This document shows positions 25,751 to 33,713 of a stretch of DNA of 64,000 bases, piece after piece. Below the pieces are notes generated by a model. That model ran no database searches, was not told the DNA's origin, and saw only the letters and a program-made list of their open reading frames with translations. Origin of the DNA: Streptomyces malaysiensis subsp. samsunensis (GTDB taxonomy: Bacteria > Actinomycetota > Actinomycetes > Streptomycetales > Streptomycetaceae); NCBI RefSeq assembly GCF_024519315.1, contig NZ_JANIIC010000003.1:266769-330768 (forward strand), read 5' to 3'. Each line of letters starts with the position of its first letter. The stretch's first letter is position 1. The position numbers were made by a program, and so were the translations under genes.

Positions 25751-26770
25751 TCAGCGGCGCCGCAGTGATGGGTCGAGCAGCGCGGGCGGGGTGTCGTGCT
25801 TCTCATGTGCGGCGAGATCGGTGCCGGGGGCCACGATCGCGTCGATGGCGTCGAGCACATCGGCGGAGAGCACGGTGTCGGCGGCGGCCAGTTGCGAGTG
25901 CAGATGGTCCAGGGTGCGGGGGCCGATGAGCGCGCTGGTCACGCCGGGGTGCGCGGTCACGAAGCCGAGCGCGAGCTGGATCATGGTCAGACCGGCCTCG
26001 TCGGCCACCTCGGCCAGCCGCTCGACGGCGTCGAGCCGGGCCCGGTTGGCGGGGGTGGTGAGATCGAAGCGCTCCGGCATGAAGGCCGAGCGGCTGGTGG
26101 TGATGTCCCGGCCCGCGCGGATCGCGCCCGACAGCCAGCCCGAGGCCAACGGACTCCACACCAGCACGCCGAGCCCGTACTGCTCGGTCACGGGCAGCAC
26201 ATGGGCCTCGATCCCGCGTTGCAGTATCGAGTAGCTGGGCTGCTCGGTGATGTAACGGCTCAGGTGGTGCTCACGGGCGGCCCACTGGGCCTGCACGACG
26301 CGGTAGGCGGGGAAGGTCGAGGAGCCGAAGTAGCGGATCTTGCCCGCGCGCTGCAAGTCGGTCAGCGCCGACAGCGTCTCCTCATCGCTGGTGCTCGGGT
26401 CCCAGCGGTGGATCTGAAAGAGGTCCACGTGGTCGACACCGAGGCGGCGCAGGCTGTTGTCCAGTTCGGTGACCAGCCAGCGGCGCGAACCGCCCCGGTG
26501 GTTGCGCTCGTCGTCCATGGGCATGCCCGCCTTCGTGGCCAGCACGATGTCGTCGCGGCGGCCCGCGATGGCCTTGCCGACCATCTCCTCCGACTCGCCG
26601 CCGCTGTACATGTCGGCGGTGTCGATGAGGTTGATCCCGGCCTCGAGAGCGGCATCGACGATGGCGGTGGCCTCGTCCTGGGTGGTGCGCCCGATCGCGC
26701 CGAAGTTCATCGCGCCGAGCGCGAGTGAGCTGACCTGTACACCGGTGTGGCCCAAGGTGCGGTACTGCAT
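25751..26770 (-). CDS. aldo/keto reductase
   Basis: The 339-residue NADPH-dependent (beta/alpha)8 oxidoreductase has the catalytic tetrad visible: Asp and Tyr in 'LIDTADMYSGGESEEMVG' (about 50-62), Lys in 'IVLATKAGMPM' near 83 and His in 'VDLFQIHRWDPST' near 124. The cofactor-binding 'NLIGPRT'-type loop appears as 'SALIGPRTLDHL'. It is close to the Tas/YghZ-like group. It diverges from the TetR gene at 26967 with two operator-like palindromes between them, so that regulator probably represses it until an electrophile or carbonyl compound appears. Confidence 0.88.
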   Translation of the reverse strand: MQYRTLGHTGVQVSSLALGAMNFGAIGRTTQDEATAIVDAALEAGINLIDTADMYSGGESEEMVGKAIAGRRDDIVLATKAGMPMDDERNHRGGSRRWLVTELDNSLRRLGVDHVDLFQIHRWDPSTSDEETLSALTDLQRAGKIRYFGSSTFPAYRVVQAQWAAREHHLSRYITEQPSYSILQRGIEAHVLPVTEQYGLGVLVWSPLASGWLSGAIRAGRDITTSRSAFMPERFDLTTPANRARLDAVERLAEVADEAGLTMIQLALGFVTAHPGVTSALIGPRTLDHLHSQLAAADTVLSADVLDAIDAIVAPGTDLAAHEKHDTPPALLDPSLRRR

Positions 26771-26864
26771 GACCGTGTTCCTTCACTGCGGGGGAGCGTG
26801 GCGGCATCGCGAGATGGCGATGCGTGGTTTGGTCGCGGGCCCCTGCTCTGGCATCATAAGCAAA

Positions 26865-26903
26865 CGGAACCTCGCTCCGGTAAAGATACGGAACGTCGTT
26901 CCG
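26865..26903. promoter_or_regulatory. two TetR-type operator palindromes between the AKR and TetR genes
   Basis: CGGAACGTCGTTCCG (26889-26903) is a perfect 15-bp odd palindrome. CGGAACCTCGCTCCG (26865-26879) is the same word with two changes. Their centres are 24 bp apart, on nearly the same helix face, in the AT-richer divergent promoter. Confidence 0.75.
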
Positions 26904-26912
26904 CTTGGCAAG

Positions 26913-26950
26913 CCCGGTAGTGTCCGGCAGTCCCGGTAGTGTCCGGCAGT
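26913..26950. repeat. exact tandem duplication of 19 bp
   Basis: CCCGGTAGTGTCCGGCAGT occurs at 26913-26931 and again at 26932-26950 with no difference. It lies between the operators and the TetR start, in the expected 5' leader. Confidence 0.9.
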
Positions 26951-26966
26951 GGAAGGGAGCGGCGCG

Positions 26967-27557
26967 GTGAACGACGGCGGCAAGGGCGCGGAGCCCGCGG
27001 CCCGGTCCAAGCGGGCGGACGCCCGGCGCAACGAGGAGACGCTGCTCGACGCGGCCGCCTCGGTCTTCGTCGCCTCGGGCGTGGAAGCGCCGGTGCGCGA
27101 TATCGCGGCCAAGGCCGGTGTCGGGGTGGGCACCATCTACCGCCACTTCCCGACCCGGGCGGATCTCATCATCGCCGTCTACCGGCACCAGGTCGAGGCG
27201 TGCGCCGAGGCCGGTCCGGCCCTGCTGGAGAGCAGCGAGACCCCATACGCCGCACTGACGCAGTGGATCGACCTCTTCGTCGACTTCCTGGTCACCAAGC
27301 ATGGCCTCGCCGCCGTGCTCCAGTCCGACAACAGCGGCTTCGACACGCTGCACAGCTACTTCATCGATCGGCTCCAGCCCGTGGGCACCCAGTTGCTCGA
27401 GGCCGCGGCCGCCGCCGGCGAGATCCGGCCCGGCCTCGAGGCGTACGAGCTCATGCGCGGCGTCGGGAACCTCTGCATCGGCGCCGACCACGATCCCCGC
27501 TACGACGCACGGCGGCTGGTCGCGCTCCTCATCGCGGGACTGCGCCAACCGCGGTGA
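26967..27557 (+). CDS. TetR-family regulator of the aldo/keto reductase
   Basis: The 196-residue protein has a TetR HTH in 'VRDIAAKAGVGVGTIYRHFP' (about residues 45-64) and a helical ligand domain with a single Cys pair region 'VEACAEAGPALLE'. GTG 26967 is preferred to GTG 26949 because AGGGAG lies seven bases ahead and the second choice sits inside a tandem repeat. It is divergent from the aldo/keto reductase and separated by two palindromes that it probably binds, also repressing itself. Confidence 0.85.
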   Translation: MNDGGKGAEPAARSKRADARRNEETLLDAAASVFVASGVEAPVRDIAAKAGVGVGTIYRHFPTRADLIIAVYRHQVEACAEAGPALLESSETPYAALTQWIDLFVDFLVTKHGLAAVLQSDNSGFDTLHSYFIDRLQPVGTQLLEAAAAAGEIRPGLEAYELMRGVGNLCIGADHDPRYDARRLVALLIAGLRQPR

Positions 27558-27633
27558 CAGCGCCCGATTTCTGAGTACGTCCTGAGTATCCGGACGGATG
27601 CGGGGCCGGGCGCATCCGCCCATCGTTGTCCGC

Positions 27634-27921
27634 ATGAGTGAGACACCGGTCAAGCAGCAGAGCACGGCCGCGTTCTACGGCCAGGCGATCGCCTCCTTCG
27701 GCGTCGCCATGGCGGCCACCGCCATCGGCATCTTCCAGCTGAGCGCCGACGCCTGGGTGCGCGGCTTCCTGGCCATCTCCGTGCTCTATCTGGTGACGTC
27801 CGCGTTCACCTTGGCCAAGGTGATCCGGGACCGGCAGGAGGCGGGGCAGATCGTCAGCCGGGTCGATCAGGCACGGGTGGAGAAGCTGCTCGCCGGGCAC
27901 GACCCCTTCGAGAAGCTGTGA
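27634..27921 (+). CDS. YiaA/YiaB-type small inner-membrane protein
   Basis: The 95-residue protein has two hydrophobic helices, 'AFYGQAIASFGVAMAATAIG' and 'GFLAISVLYLVTSAFTLAKV', joined by a short 'QLSADAWVR' turn, which fits the YiaAB two-helix domain. The charged C-terminal tail 'EKLLAGHDPFEKL' is cytosolic by the positive-inside rule. ATG 27634 is the start that matches the family. Function is not known; E. coli relatives are linked to stress sensitivity. It converges on the LacI gene. Confidence 0.78.
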   Translation: MSETPVKQQSTAAFYGQAIASFGVAMAATAIGIFQLSADAWVRGFLAISVLYLVTSAFTLAKVIRDRQEAGQIVSRVDQARVEKLLAGHDPFEKL

Positions 27922-27959
27922 CCACCACTCACGCCGACACCCCGTAGCCGGGATCGGGC

Positions 27960-28985
27960 TCACACCCCCGGTGGTGGTCCGCTGGTGCCGCGTACGGTCA
28001 GCTTCGGATCCAGTACCGCCTCCCGCGGCTCCGGCGCCCCGCTCCCCAGGCGCTCCACGGCGAACCGCACCGCGTACTCGGCCATGAGCACCGCGTCCTG
28101 GCGGACGGTGGTCAGGCCGATCGGCATCAGATGGGAGAGGTGGCTGTCGTCGTAGCCGACGACGGACAAGTCGCGCGGGACCTCGACGCCCGCCCGTGTC
28201 AGGGTCATCAACAGCCCCATCGCACAACGGTCGTTGCCCGCGAGGACCGCCGTCGGCAGCGGCCGGCCGTGGTCGCGCTCGTCCAGCAGCAGCCGCCCCG
28301 CGTCGATGCCCGACCGCTCCGTGTGGTCGCCGGGGATCACCCGTAGTTCCGGCTCCAGGCCATGGCGGCGCATGGCGGCCCGGTAGGCGCGGCGGCGTTC
28401 GACCGAGCCCGGTCCGCGGCCGCCGTCGATGTGCACGATCCTGCGGTGGCCCAGTTCGGCGAGGTGCTCGATGGCCTGCCGTACGCCCTTGCCCTCGGCG
28501 GTGTGCACGCTGTCGACGCGGGCGTGGGGCACCGGGCGGCCGACGGAGACGACGACCGTTCGGTGCCCCAGGGCGTCGATGTCCGCGGGCTGTGCGTCGG
28601 GGCCGAGCAGGATCACCGCCTCGCAGCGGTGGCCGAGCAGCGCCTCGACGGCCTTGGTCTCGTCACGCCCCTGTGCGGTCGCGGAGAGCAGGACGTCATA
28701 GCCGAGCCGCTCGGCCTCGGGGTAGATGCCCTCGACGAGGTCGGCGTGGAAGGGCTGATGCAGGGTGAACATCACGCCGAGCGTGCGGCTGCGGCCGCGG
28801 GCCAGCAGGCGGGCCGCGCTGTCGGGGCGGTAGCCGATCTCGTCGGCGACGCGCAGCACCCGGTCGCGGGTCTGCGGGCTCGCTCCCGGCTGATCGCGGA
28901 AGACGATCGAGACGAGTGCCCTGGACACGCCCGCTCGCTCGGCCACGTCCGCCATGGTGGGCCGCTGCCTGCCCGATGTATCCAC
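27960..28985 (-). CDS. LacI-family transcriptional regulator
   Basis: The 341-residue protein has an N-terminal LacI HTH with hinge ('TMADVAERAGVSRALVSIVF', about residues 11-30, then 'ARLLARGRSRTLGVMF') and a periplasmic-binding-protein-like sugar domain ('AEGKGVRQAIEHLAELGHRR', 'AVLAGNDRCAMGLLMTLTRAG', 'VVGYDDSHLSHL'). GTG 28985 has GGAGG ten bases upstream; ATG at codon 12 is a possible alternative. It diverges from the inositol-type remnants and epimerase at 29166-30958, and the tandem palindromes at 29087 are its likely operators. Confidence 0.88.
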   Translation of the reverse strand: MDTSGRQRPTMADVAERAGVSRALVSIVFRDQPGASPQTRDRVLRVADEIGYRPDSAARLLARGRSRTLGVMFTLHQPFHADLVEGIYPEAERLGYDVLLSATAQGRDETKAVEALLGHRCEAVILLGPDAQPADIDALGHRTVVVSVGRPVPHARVDSVHTAEGKGVRQAIEHLAELGHRRIVHIDGGRGPGSVERRRAYRAAMRRHGLEPELRVIPGDHTERSGIDAGRLLLDERDHGRPLPTAVLAGNDRCAMGLLMTLTRAGVEVPRDLSVVGYDDSHLSHLMPIGLTTVRQDAVLMAEYAVRFAVERLGSGAPEPREAVLDPKLTVRGTSGPPPGV

Positions 28986-29049
28986 CTGTGATCACCCTCC
29001 GACCTCGCCCACCTTACGGGCCGTCGTGAAATCCCCCGGCAACAAGCTA

Positions 29050-29112
29050 TTGACATGACATTCGGACAGGAGTCATCGTACTCGCCTAGAGCGCGCTAGT
29101 AGAGCGCGCTAG
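29050..29112 (+). promoter_or_regulatory. promoter with tandem LacI-type operators
   Basis: TTGACA (29050-29055) is a consensus -35; CATCGT (29074-29079) is a plausible -10 at 18 bp. Just downstream of the expected start, TAGAGCGCGCTAG is repeated exactly (29087-29099 and 29100-29112). Each copy holds the palindrome AGCGCGCT, fitting a LacI-family repressor site that blocks initiation. Confidence 0.65.
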
Positions 29113-29165
29113 TCAACCGCCTCCCCTGACATCTCCCCAGATCCACGGAGCGAAGGGAAATCAGC

Positions 29166-29210
29166 GTGATGCCGTTCGAAGTGCTGACCATGGGCCGTGT
29201 GGGAGTGGAT
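29166..29210 (+). pseudogene. N-terminal remnant of 5-dehydro-2-deoxygluconokinase (iolC)
   Basis: After a weak ribosome binding site the frame reads 'MPFEVLTMGRVGVDVH', which matches the first strand of IolC ('DVLTMGRIGVDLYP' in the family). It then diverges at once into unrelated sequence. Only about 15 codons survive. A following phrase 'RKIKVGIIGVS' (about 29233-29265) resembles a Gfo/Idh N-terminus, but is too short to call. This is a relic at the front of a collapsed inositol-catabolism unit. Confidence 0.55.
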
Positions 29211-29320
29211 GTGCACCAAGGCGGTGCGCCGCTTCCAGCGCAAGATCAAGGTCGGCATCATCGGCGTCAGTGTGCCGGTGCCCCCTCGCCCACCGTCCCC
29301 ACTCCGCAGAAGGACACCCC

Positions 29321-29950
29321 ATGGCAACGGCGCCATCCCCACTCAGCACCACCGCGGGCGATCTGTGCCTGGGCTCCGCCCCCGACTCCTGGGGCATCTG
29401 GTTCCCCGAGGACGAGCACCAGGTTTCCCGCACCCGCTTCCTCGACGAGCTGGCCGCGGCCGGCTACCAGTGGCTGGAGCTCGGCCCGTAAGGTTATCTG
29501 CCCACCGACCCTAAGCGGCTGAAGGACGAGCTCGACGCCCGTGGTCTGCGGGTGTCCGGCGGTACCGCGTTCGGGGCGCTGAACGAGTCCGACAGCTGCT
29601 ACACCAACCTCTGCCTGGACACCGGACATGTGGCCTACGGCGGCGGTGACAACCTCGACCTGATCCGCAGCTTCGGCGAGCGCGTGGGCTATGTGCACAT
29701 CAAGCAGATGGGCCCCGCCGTCCTCGCCCAGGTGACCGCCGAGAACCTCTCCTTCGGCGAGGCCGTCAAGCGCGGCGTATGTGTCTCGCCGCCCGCGGGG
29801 GTGCCCAAGCCGGCCGATGTGGTGGCCGAACTCGCCGCGCTGGACGCCGAGTTGTTCGTCATCGTCGAGCAGGATCTGTACCGTGCGCACCCGAGGTGCC
29901 GCTGCCCATCGCCGTCAGCACCCGTGAGCACCTGGCCGGCTGCGGCCTGA
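29321..29950 (+). pseudogene. degraded myo-inosose-2 dehydratase (iolE) gene
   Basis: The frame reads 'LCLGSAPDSWGIWFPEDEHQ', 'FLDELAAAGYQWLELGP', then TAA (29489-29491) where the family has Tyr. The same frame resumes with 'GYLPTDPKRLKDELDARGL' and 'VSGGTAFGALN', jumps directly to 'YTNLCLDTGHVAYGGGDNLD' and continues to 'LFVIVEQDLY'. About 100 central residues are missing, including metal ligands. A one-base deletion near 29881 shifts the C-terminus: the other frame gives 'APEVPLPIAVSTREHLAGCG'. Three independent lesions make this a dead gene. ATG 29321 keeps its AAGGA. Confidence 0.85.
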
Positions 29951-29956
29951 CCGGAA

Positions 29957-30095
29957 CCCGACGTCCGACCCTCCCTGGGACAGCTACGCCGCCACCGTCA
30001 TCACCGACGCCGCCGTCCGGTCCCTGGAGTCGGGCGGCCAGGTCATCACCGTCGGCATGAAGCCCCGACCCGCGTTCTACGGAGCCACCTCGTGA
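29957..30095 (+). pseudogene. C-terminal remnant of a Gfo/Idh/MocA (inositol dehydrogenase-like) gene
   Basis: A frame reads 'DPPWDSYAATVITDAAVRSL', then 'GMKPRPAFYGATS' and stops. This resembles the last 40-45 residues of IolG-type dehydrogenases ('WDGYAATAVTEA...RPAFY'). Its TGA overlaps the GTG of the intact epimerase (GTGA), so the downstream start still carries a coupling arrangement left over from a lost upstream gene. Confidence 0.65.
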
Positions 30096-30958
30096 AGATC
30101 GCACTCGACCCCTATATGCTCCGCGCGCTGCCGCTCGACGAGATGGTGCGCACGGTCGCCGAACTCGGCTATGAATACATCGAGTTGTCCCCACGCGACG
30201 ACTTCATACCGTTCTTCCTCCACCCCCGGGCGGACGACGACCGCGTCGCGGCGCTCAAGCGGGCCCTGCGCACCCACGGTGTGCGGCTCTCCTCCGTGCT
30301 GCCGCTGTACAAGTGGTCCTCGACCGACGAGACCGAGCGGCAGGCCGCCGTCCGCTACTGGAAGCGGATGATCGAGATCACCGCCGACCTCGAATGCCCG
30401 CTGATGAACTCGGAGTTCAACGGCCGCCCCGAACGCGCCGCCGAGAGCGAGGCCGCCTTCTGGCGCTCGCTGGAGGAACTGCTGCCGCTCTTCGAACGCG
30501 AGGGCATCGCCCTCAACCTGGAGGCCCACCCGGACGACTTCTGCGAGGAGAACACCCCCGCCGTCGATCTGGTCCGCGCCATCAACAAGCCCTGGGTGAA
30601 CTACCTCTACTGCGCTCCGCACACCTTCCATCTCTCGGGCGCCGACCCGACGGCGGACATCGCGGCGATGATGCGTTACGCGGGCGACAAGCTCCAGCAT
30701 GTGCACATCGCGGACTCCTTCAACCACAAGGGCTCCTCCGGGCTGCGCTACATCCTCAACCCGCCCGGCACCCCCGCCCGCATCCACCAGCACCTGGACA
30801 TCGGCCAGGGCGAAGTCGACTGGGACACCTTCTTCGGCACCCTCCGGGAGCTGAACTTCGACGGCGTCGCCACCTCATGTGTCTTCGCCTGGGAGGAACG
30901 GGCGCGGAAGTCCTCCGCCTTCATGCTGAACCGCATCCGTAAGGAGCTCACGGCGTAG
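30092..30958 (+). CDS. sugar phosphate isomerase/epimerase (AP endonuclease-2 TIM barrel)
   Basis: The 288-residue TIM-barrel protein has family-typical metal-site residues: Glu in 'CPLMNSEFNGRPERA' near residue 110, Glu in 'IALNLEAHPDDFCEENTPA' near 145, His in 'YCAPHTFHLSG' near 177 and 'HVHIADSFNHKG' near 208, and a late acidic residue in 'EVDWDTFFGTLRELNF'. The nearest known roles are inosose isomerase, keto-sugar epimerase and related steps. GTG 30092 overlaps the stop of a dehydrogenase remnant. It appears to be the only intact survivor of an inositol-like sugar unit facing a LacI repressor. Confidence 0.84.
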   Translation: MKIALDPYMLRALPLDEMVRTVAELGYEYIELSPRDDFIPFFLHPRADDDRVAALKRALRTHGVRLSSVLPLYKWSSTDETERQAAVRYWKRMIEITADLECPLMNSEFNGRPERAAESEAAFWRSLEELLPLFEREGIALNLEAHPDDFCEENTPAVDLVRAINKPWVNYLYCAPHTFHLSGADPTADIAAMMRYAGDKLQHVHIADSFNHKGSSGLRYILNPPGTPARIHQHLDIGQGEVDWDTFFGTLRELNFDGVATSCVFAWEERARKSSAFMLNRIRKELTA

Positions 30959-30963
30959 CGCAC

Positions 30964-31024
30964 GGCGTGGATGGGGCCACGGGGTCGCGATCGCCTCGTC
31001 CGCCCCATGGACCCCATCCACGCC
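30964..31024 (+). terminator. long-stem hairpin after the epimerase gene
   Basis: GGCGTGGATGGGG (30964-30976) pairs perfectly with CCCCATCCACGCC (31012-31024), with further GGGG/CCCC pairing inside the 35-nt loop. It begins six bases after the stop codon. Confidence 0.7.
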
Positions 31025-31122
31025 GCCTGAGCGCAAGGATCCCGTCAAAGGTGTTCGCGGCGGCGTAAGAGGCGCGTCAGGGCGCATTCCCCCTGGTCGT
31101 ACGCCCGACATAGCGTGCTCGT

Positions 31123-31647
31123 ATGGAACGGATCATGGCCTGGTCCGCCCGGACGCCCCGTGGCCGCCGTCAGGGCGCGAACGCGCGGTGGGCGGTGTGT
31201 ATCGCGCTGGCGTTCGCCGGGGTGACCACGCTGCTCGACTGGGCCTCGGGCGGGCTCACCGTGGCGCGGGCCGATCTGTGGGCCCTGCTCGGAGTGGCCG
31301 CCTTCACCGTGCTCCGGCCACCGCGGGTGGCGGCGGGCGGCGGCTGGCTGACGGTACGCGGTCTCGTACGCGTCCGCCGGGTGCGTATCGACGCCCTGGC
31401 CGGGGTGTGGCAGGACGGCCGGATCGCCACCCGGCTGATCCTGTGGGATGTCCACGGCCGCCGGGTGGCGCTCGACCTCCGCGCCCTGGCCGCGGACCCC
31501 GTGCTGTGGCATGAGCTGGAGACCGGTGCCCGGCGCTCCCTCGAACGCGGTACGTTGCGGCACGGCACCGAAATCCTGCGGTTGCTGGGCCGCGATCTCG
31601 ACGACACGGCCGCCCGGGGCATCCTCGGGGCGTCGGGCCTGGAGTAG
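31123..31647 (+). CDS. hypothetical membrane protein with PH-like soluble domain
   Basis: The 174-residue protein has a basic N-terminus, two hydrophobic helices ('WAVCIALAFAGVTTLLDWA' near 25-43 and 'ADLWALLGVAAFTVL' near 51-65) and a beta-rich remainder 'GWLTVRGLVRVRRVRIDALA' that resembles the small PH-like domains of actinobacterial membrane proteins. A TAGCGT-like -10 lies just upstream of ATG 31123. I do not recognise a characterised family. It has its own promoter and converges on the acyl-CoA dehydrogenase gene. Confidence 0.68.
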   Translation: MERIMAWSARTPRGRRQGANARWAVCIALAFAGVTTLLDWASGGLTVARADLWALLGVAAFTVLRPPRVAAGGGWLTVRGLVRVRRVRIDALAGVWQDGRIATRLILWDVHGRRVALDLRALAADPVLWHELETGARRSLERGTLRHGTEILRLLGRDLDDTAARGILGASGLE

Positions 31648-31704
31648 GCACACGGGCAGCGTCGGGCCTTCTCAGGGCACACCCCCCGGGGCCCCGGCGG
31701 CGGG

Positions 31705-32757
31705 TCAGCCGCGCAGCGCCCGCAGATGTGCGCTCCGGACGTCGGTGGTCTGGCCCTGCACCACCAGGAACAGGCCCTCCCGGGCCAGCCGCTGGGCGGG
31801 GCTGCCGAGGCCGAAGGCCCGGCCGCCGCCCGCGACGAGCGCCGCGGTGGTGGCGGCGCGCAGCACCTCGTAGGCCCGGGTCTTCACCGCGAGCCGGTCG
31901 GTCAGGCGCTCGCCCGCGGGGACCTCGTCCACCAGCGCGTACGCCTCCCGGCGGACCTCACGCAGCCGTTCGGCCAGCACCTGTGCCGTCTCCTTCGCCT
32001 CCGCGTCTCCGGCGGCCGCCAGCAGGTCCAGGGCCGCGCCGGCCACGCCGAACACGGCGGGGTTCGGGTTGGTGTTCTTCGGCCGGTCCGTGACCGCCCA
32101 CTCCTCGTGAGGACGGCTCCAGACCACCGCCTCCTCGGGCACCACCAGGCCGTCCAGCTCCAGGCCGACCGTGCGGGTGCCGGTCAGCGCGGCCAGTTGG
32201 AGCGGCGGTGTGGGCCGCAGACCGGGCTGCTCCCGGGCGTCCGCGAAGGCGAACAGCGCCTCACCGTCGTCGGTGACCCCGGCCAGCAGCATCACGTCGT
32301 TCAGGCCCCAGCCGGTGTACCACGGCACCCGGCCGTCGAAGCGCCTGCCGCCCGGGACCCGGGTGACCCGCACCGGTCTGCGGGGGAAGGCCCGCAGATG
32401 GGAGAAGGCGATACCGGACAGCAGTGTGCCCTCGCACAGCGGCCGCAGCAGCCGCTCGCGCACCGGGGAGCCGGAGGTGGCGAGCATTCTGACCGGGGTG
32501 TGGTGCTGGGCCTGGACGAAATAGGTGGAGCAGCAGGCCCCGGCGAGGATCTCGGCGATCTCGCGGGCGACCGCGTCCGGCGCCTGCGCCCCGCCGTACG
32601 CCGCGGGGCCGCTCACCCCGAGCACCCCGGACCTCTTGACCTCGGCGATCGCGGCCGGCGAGACACCCTCGCGGTCGGCGGACTCGGCGCCGGGGGCGAG
32701 CACCTCGTCGGCGAGGCGCCGGGCCGCCTCGATCAGCGTCGGGGCCGCGGCGGTCAT
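31705..32757 (-). CDS. acyl-CoA dehydrogenase-family flavoprotein
   Basis: The 350-residue protein has the acyl-CoA dehydrogenase fold: N-terminal helices ('AAPTLIEAARRLADEVLAPG'), 'YFVQAQHHTPVRML' where helix F contacts substrate, a middle beta domain ('GIAFSHLRAFPRRPVRVTRV', 'FDGRVPWYTGWGLNDVMLLA') and a C-terminal four-helix bundle ending 'FLVVQGQTTDVRSAHLRALR'. ATG 32757 follows AAAGGAGCG; the open frame further upstream is made of 8-bp repeats. No clear catalytic Glu can be assigned, so hydroxylase or monooxygenase activity of this superfamily is also possible. It follows the TetR gene on the same strand. Confidence 0.8.
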   Translation of the reverse strand: MTAAAPTLIEAARRLADEVLAPGAESADREGVSPAAIAEVKRSGVLGVSGPAAYGGAQAPDAVAREIAEILAGACCSTYFVQAQHHTPVRMLATSGSPVRERLLRPLCEGTLLSGIAFSHLRAFPRRPVRVTRVPGGRRFDGRVPWYTGWGLNDVMLLAGVTDDGEALFAFADAREQPGLRPTPPLQLAALTGTRTVGLELDGLVVPEEAVVWSRPHEEWAVTDRPKNTNPNPAVFGVAGAALDLLAAAGDAEAKETAQVLAERLREVRREAYALVDEVPAGERLTDRLAVKTRAYEVLRAATTAALVAGGGRAFGLGSPAQRLAREGLFLVVQGQTTDVRSAHLRALRG

Positions 32758-32770
32758 GAACGCTCCTTTC

Positions 32771-32834
32771 GTCGGCACGTCGGCACGTCGGCACGTCGGC
32801 ACGTCGGCCGGTCGGCTCGTCGCTTCGTCGGGGT
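32771..32834. repeat. 8-bp tandem repeats between TetR and the acyl-CoA dehydrogenase
   Basis: GTCGGCAC is repeated exactly four times (32771-32802), then decays through GTCGGCCG, GTCGGCTC, GTCGCTTC and GTCGGGGT to 32834. The array ends 13 bp from the dehydrogenase start on its upstream side. Copy-number slippage would change leader length there. Confidence 0.85.
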
Positions 32835-32870
32835 GGGCCTGTCCGGCCACGTGTCACGTCGCCGGGCCGC

Positions 32871-33617
32871 TTACGCGTGAGCGTCGGGGGACGTGAGACC
32901 GGCGAGCAGCAGACGCATGCCGCGGCGGAAGTGGGAGTCCCAGTCGTCCTCTTCGAGGAGCGGGAAGTGACCGGCGAGGGTGGGGTATTCGTCGATATGG
33001 GCGCGGATGTGGGCGTCCACGGCCGAGCGGGTCGCCGCCTCGTCGGAGCGCTGTTGCCACACCGCCTCGGAGGAGGCCGAGCCGATCACATAGTGGGTGA
33101 TGGTGGCCGCGGCGGAGGACAGGTGGACCCCTTCGAAACCGCCCGTGGTGAGCGCGGTGTAGGCGAACTCCGAGGAGCGCAGGGCGTTGGGCCCCACGAG
33201 GGGGCGGGAGTTGGCCAGGGCCGCGGCCCACGGATGGCGCAGGAGGACCGAGCGCAGGCCGGTCATGAACGCCTCGATGTCCTCCTGCCATGAGGCGCTG
33301 TGCTCCTCGGGGAGGTCGAGTTCGGCGAAAACCGCGTCGAGGGCCAGGTCGAGGACGTCGTCCTTGGTGGCCACATGCCAGTAGAGGCTGGTGGCGTGGG
33401 CGCCGAGCCGCTCGGCGAGCCGTCGCATGCTCAGCTTCTGCACGCCGTCGCGGTCCAGCAGCTCGACGGCGGTGGCGATGATCCGCTCATGTGACAGCTG
33501 AGGCCGTGGCCGGGACGTCTTCTCCGCGCGGAACCATACGGCTCCCGGCGCGTTCTCCAGCGCCTTCTTCCCTTTGTTCCCGTTCGTTCCCTTGTTCCCA
33601 TTCGGCTTCGCGCTCAC
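32871..33617 (-). CDS. TetR-family regulator (TetR class, with TetR_C domain)
   Basis: The 248-residue protein has an unusual repetitive basic N-terminus ('[13 protein letters not shown]'), then an HTH in '[20 protein letters not shown]' (about residues 62-81) and a C-terminal tetracycline-repressor-like ligand domain. '[18 protein letters not shown]' is diagnostic of the TetR/ActII subgroup that controls efflux pumps. It diverges from the 14-helix MFS exporter at 33714, its probable target, and is 113 bp upstream of the acyl-CoA dehydrogenase gene on the same strand, which may be co-transcribed. Confidence 0.85.
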   Translation of the reverse strand: MSAKPNGNKGTNGNKGKKALENAPGAVWFRAEKTSRPRPQLSHERIIATAVELLDRDGVQKLSMRRLAERLGAHATSLYWHVATKDDVLDLALDAVFAELDLPEEHSASWQEDIEAFMTGLRSVLLRHPWAAALANSRPLVGPNALRSSEFAYTALTTGGFEGVHLSSAAATITHYVIGSASSEAVWQQRSDEAATRSAVDAHIRAHIDEYPTLAGHFPLLEEDDWDSHFRRGMRLLLAGLTSPDAHA

Positions 33618-33713
33618 GAGCCCGCAGCCTACCTCGTTGCCGTTACGGCTCCATTCCTCCTACAGTGGTGGATAGATTCATACACTGTTTGGGAAATGGA
33701 ACGAGGGAGGACC

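Noticed and set aside
29233..29265. N-terminus of a Gfo/Idh dehydrogenase ('RKIKVGIIGVS')
   Set aside because: Only about ten residues fit and the glycine pattern is incomplete. It may belong to the inositol relic but cannot be called alone.
29489..29491. In-frame TAA of the iolE relic as a programmed recoding event
   Set aside because: No recoding signal is visible, TAA is not a selenocysteine or pyrrolysine codon, and the same gene has a large internal loss and a frameshift.
32771..32834. CRISPR-like array
   Set aside because: The 8-bp units are directly adjacent without spacers, and no cas gene is present. It is a simple tandem repeat.
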